This document shows positions 62,979 through 64,000 of a stretch of 64,000 nucleotides of DNA, piece by piece. Source of the stretch: Hyphomicrobiales bacterium (GTDB lineage Bacteria > Pseudomonadota > Alphaproteobacteria > Rhizobiales > Rhizobiaceae); NCBI GenBank assembly GCA_900469475.1, contig UBXG01000005.1, positions 248,001-312,000 on the forward strand, in the 5' to 3' direction. Numbering within the stretch: the first letter of the stretch is position 1; the number at the start of each line of letters is the position of its first letter. Below the pieces are notes generated by a model. The model worked only from the letters and a program-made list of their open reading frames with translations, had not been told where the DNA came from and ran no database searches. A program made the position numbers and the translations under genes.

Positions 62979-64000
62979 TCAGGCCTGTGTGTATTTCTGG
63001 CCGATATGGTCCATGACCTCGGCGAACCAGGGAGTGGAGGTATCGAAGGCCTTGCCGCCCTTGATGCGCGGAAACTCGATGACGCGTAGCTTGCCGCCCT
63101 GACCTTCATCATGGCCGGTGACGCCTGATACTTTGTTGAGAGCACTTTCCACGGCGAGATCGACCATGCCCTGGATCAGGCGAAGGTCCTCGGCGTTTGC
63201 CGGCGCGGAGCGTGCAAAATAGCCCGACTTCTGCACCATCGAGCGTTCGGCGCCGATGATGGCTGCGAATTGCTTCTGGAACCAGCCGCCGACATTGATG
63301 GTGTCGATCTTTACGTGACCGAATGCATCGCGCTTGACGGTTTCGCCGGCTGCTTCGCGCTCGGCGACGATCGCGTCGAGGCCCGCGCCTTCCGAAACGA
63401 ACAACGTCACCTGGCCGGTCTTTTCCATGTTAGTGCGCAGGCGTTCGCCTTCAGCCTCGATGTCGAAGACCATTTCCGGCAGATAGAGGCCGTCGATGCG
63501 CTTCAAATCGGCATTCATCATGAAGCCTTCGACATATTCGTTGGCGCTGGTCTTCTGAATGTAGGCGCGCGCGGTTGCAGCGGTCAGCCAGCCACAGTGG
63601 CGGCCCATCACTTCATGGATGACGAGGGTCTTTGGGGCCGCGGTCTGTTCGTTGCTGACATTGTCGAAGAAGTCGGCACCGACTTCGGCAGCCGTCCAGG
63701 CGCCGAGAGACTGGCGGATCGGCACGACGTCGTTGTCAACGGTTTTCGGCAGGCCGACAACGGTCAGATCGTAGCCATTGGCGCCAAGATAGGCGGCGAG
63801 ATCGGCGGCCGTCGTATTGGTGTCGTCGCCGCCGATCGTGTGAAGAATGGTCACGCCGTCGGACGCCAGCCGCTCGGCTGCGACGCGCAGCGGGTTTTCG
63901 CCTTCCTTGACCAGGCCGCGCTTGACGCAATCGGCGATGTTGGTGAGCTTGACGCGGCTGTTGCCGATCGGCGAGCCGCCGTATCGATGCAGCAGGTAGG
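62979..64000 (-). CDS. pfp: PPi-dependent phosphofructokinase (5' part outside window)
   Basis: The frame runs from the window edge to TGA at 62979, giving 339 residues plus a partial codon; the N-terminus lies beyond 64000. Hallmarks are GGDDT (the second Asp favours pyrophosphate over ATP), LPKTVDNDV, and MGRHCGW. The enzyme phosphorylates fructose 6-phosphate using PPi and is reversible. A GTG/ATG within the visible part is not the true start, since coding continues upstream (YLLHRYGGSPIGNSR). Confidence 0.92.
   Translation of the reverse strand, partial: YLLHRYGGSPIGNSRVKLTNIADCVKRGLVKEGENPLRVAAERLASDGVTILHTIGGDDTNTTAADLAAYLGANGYDLTVVGLPKTVDNDVVPIRQSLGAWTAAEVGADFFDNVSNEQTAAPKTLVIHEVMGRHCGWLTAATARAYIQKTSANEYVEGFMMNADLKRIDGLYLPEMVFDIEAEGERLRTNMEKTGQVTLFVSEGAGLDAIVAEREAAGETVKRDAFGHVKIDTINVGGWFQKQFAAIIGAERSMVQKSGYFARSAPANAEDLRLIQGMVDLAVESALNKVSGVTGHDEGQGGKLRVIEFPRIKGGKAFDTSTPWFAEVMDHIGQKYTQA

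Overview
The window looks like chromosome of a Rhizobiaceae member, most likely Rhizobium sensu lato. The pointers are a high GC content, a FixJ-type two-component pair, betaine-lipid genes btaAB, a RibH2-type lumazine synthase behind an FMN riboswitch, a PPi-dependent phosphofructokinase, a B12-dependent MetH, and many ABC sugar and amine uptake operons with GntR or RpiR regulators. This is inference from gene content; no 16S or other marker lies in the window. I saw no tRNA, rRNA, insertion sequence or CRISPR array.

Layout. 0-3.2 kb: the end of a nitrate/sulfonate-type ABC ATPase and a sensor kinase/response regulator pair. 3.2-7.2 kb: an accessory block around an S24-type (CI/LexA-like) repressor with a divergent promoter, two pairs of 15-bp operators, and a rightward run of five small or unknown genes ending in a DUF6362-like protein. 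This looks like a phage-derived immunity/early-control module kept on its own. 7.2-10.5 kb: a METTL20-like methyltransferase, a truncated sugar isomerase remnant, small hypotheticals and a secreted polysaccharide lyase. 10.6-16.5 kb: a heme-degrading-domain protein, an AGE-family sugar isomerase and metH. 16.6-24.2 kb: GntR regulator, GlcNAc-type kinase, and a divergent carbohydrate ABC operon with an embedded Gfo/Idh/MocA dehydrogenase. 24.2-28.6 kb: TetR/tautomerase pair, VOC proteins, methyltransferase-GntR, and ribH with its FMN riboswitch.

28.6-40.5 kb is one functional neighbourhood: a PotABCD-like ABC operon, an RpiR regulator, then N-formylglutamate amidohydrolase-like, APC permease, glutamine-synthetase-like ligase, aldehyde dehydrogenase and Fe-alcohol dehydrogenase. 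Together these suggest uptake of an amine or amino alcohol, gamma-glutamylation, two-step oxidation and release of glutamate. 40.5-48.8 kb: an L,D-transpeptidase, DUF4432, a DSP-like phosphatase, RidA, and a four-gene leftward operon (hydrolase, DMT transporter, CoA-transferase, ThDP enzyme). 48.9-53.6 kb: RNase T2, ettA, and an ArsR-methyltransferase fusion regulator with metF. The operator in front of that regulator also sits in front of metH 39 kb away, so the window probably holds two members of one methionine-cycle regulon. 53.7-64 kb: a 25-aa membrane peptide, an EamA transporter, peptidoglycan hydrolases, btaBA with a possible Pho box, a serine hydrolase, a LysE exporter and the 3' part of pfp.

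The parts most worth following up are the repressor/operator module at 4-7 kb, the gamma-glutamyl pathway at 28-40 kb, the shared metH/ArsR-MT-metF operator, and several small coupled membrane proteins that ordinary gene calling would miss.
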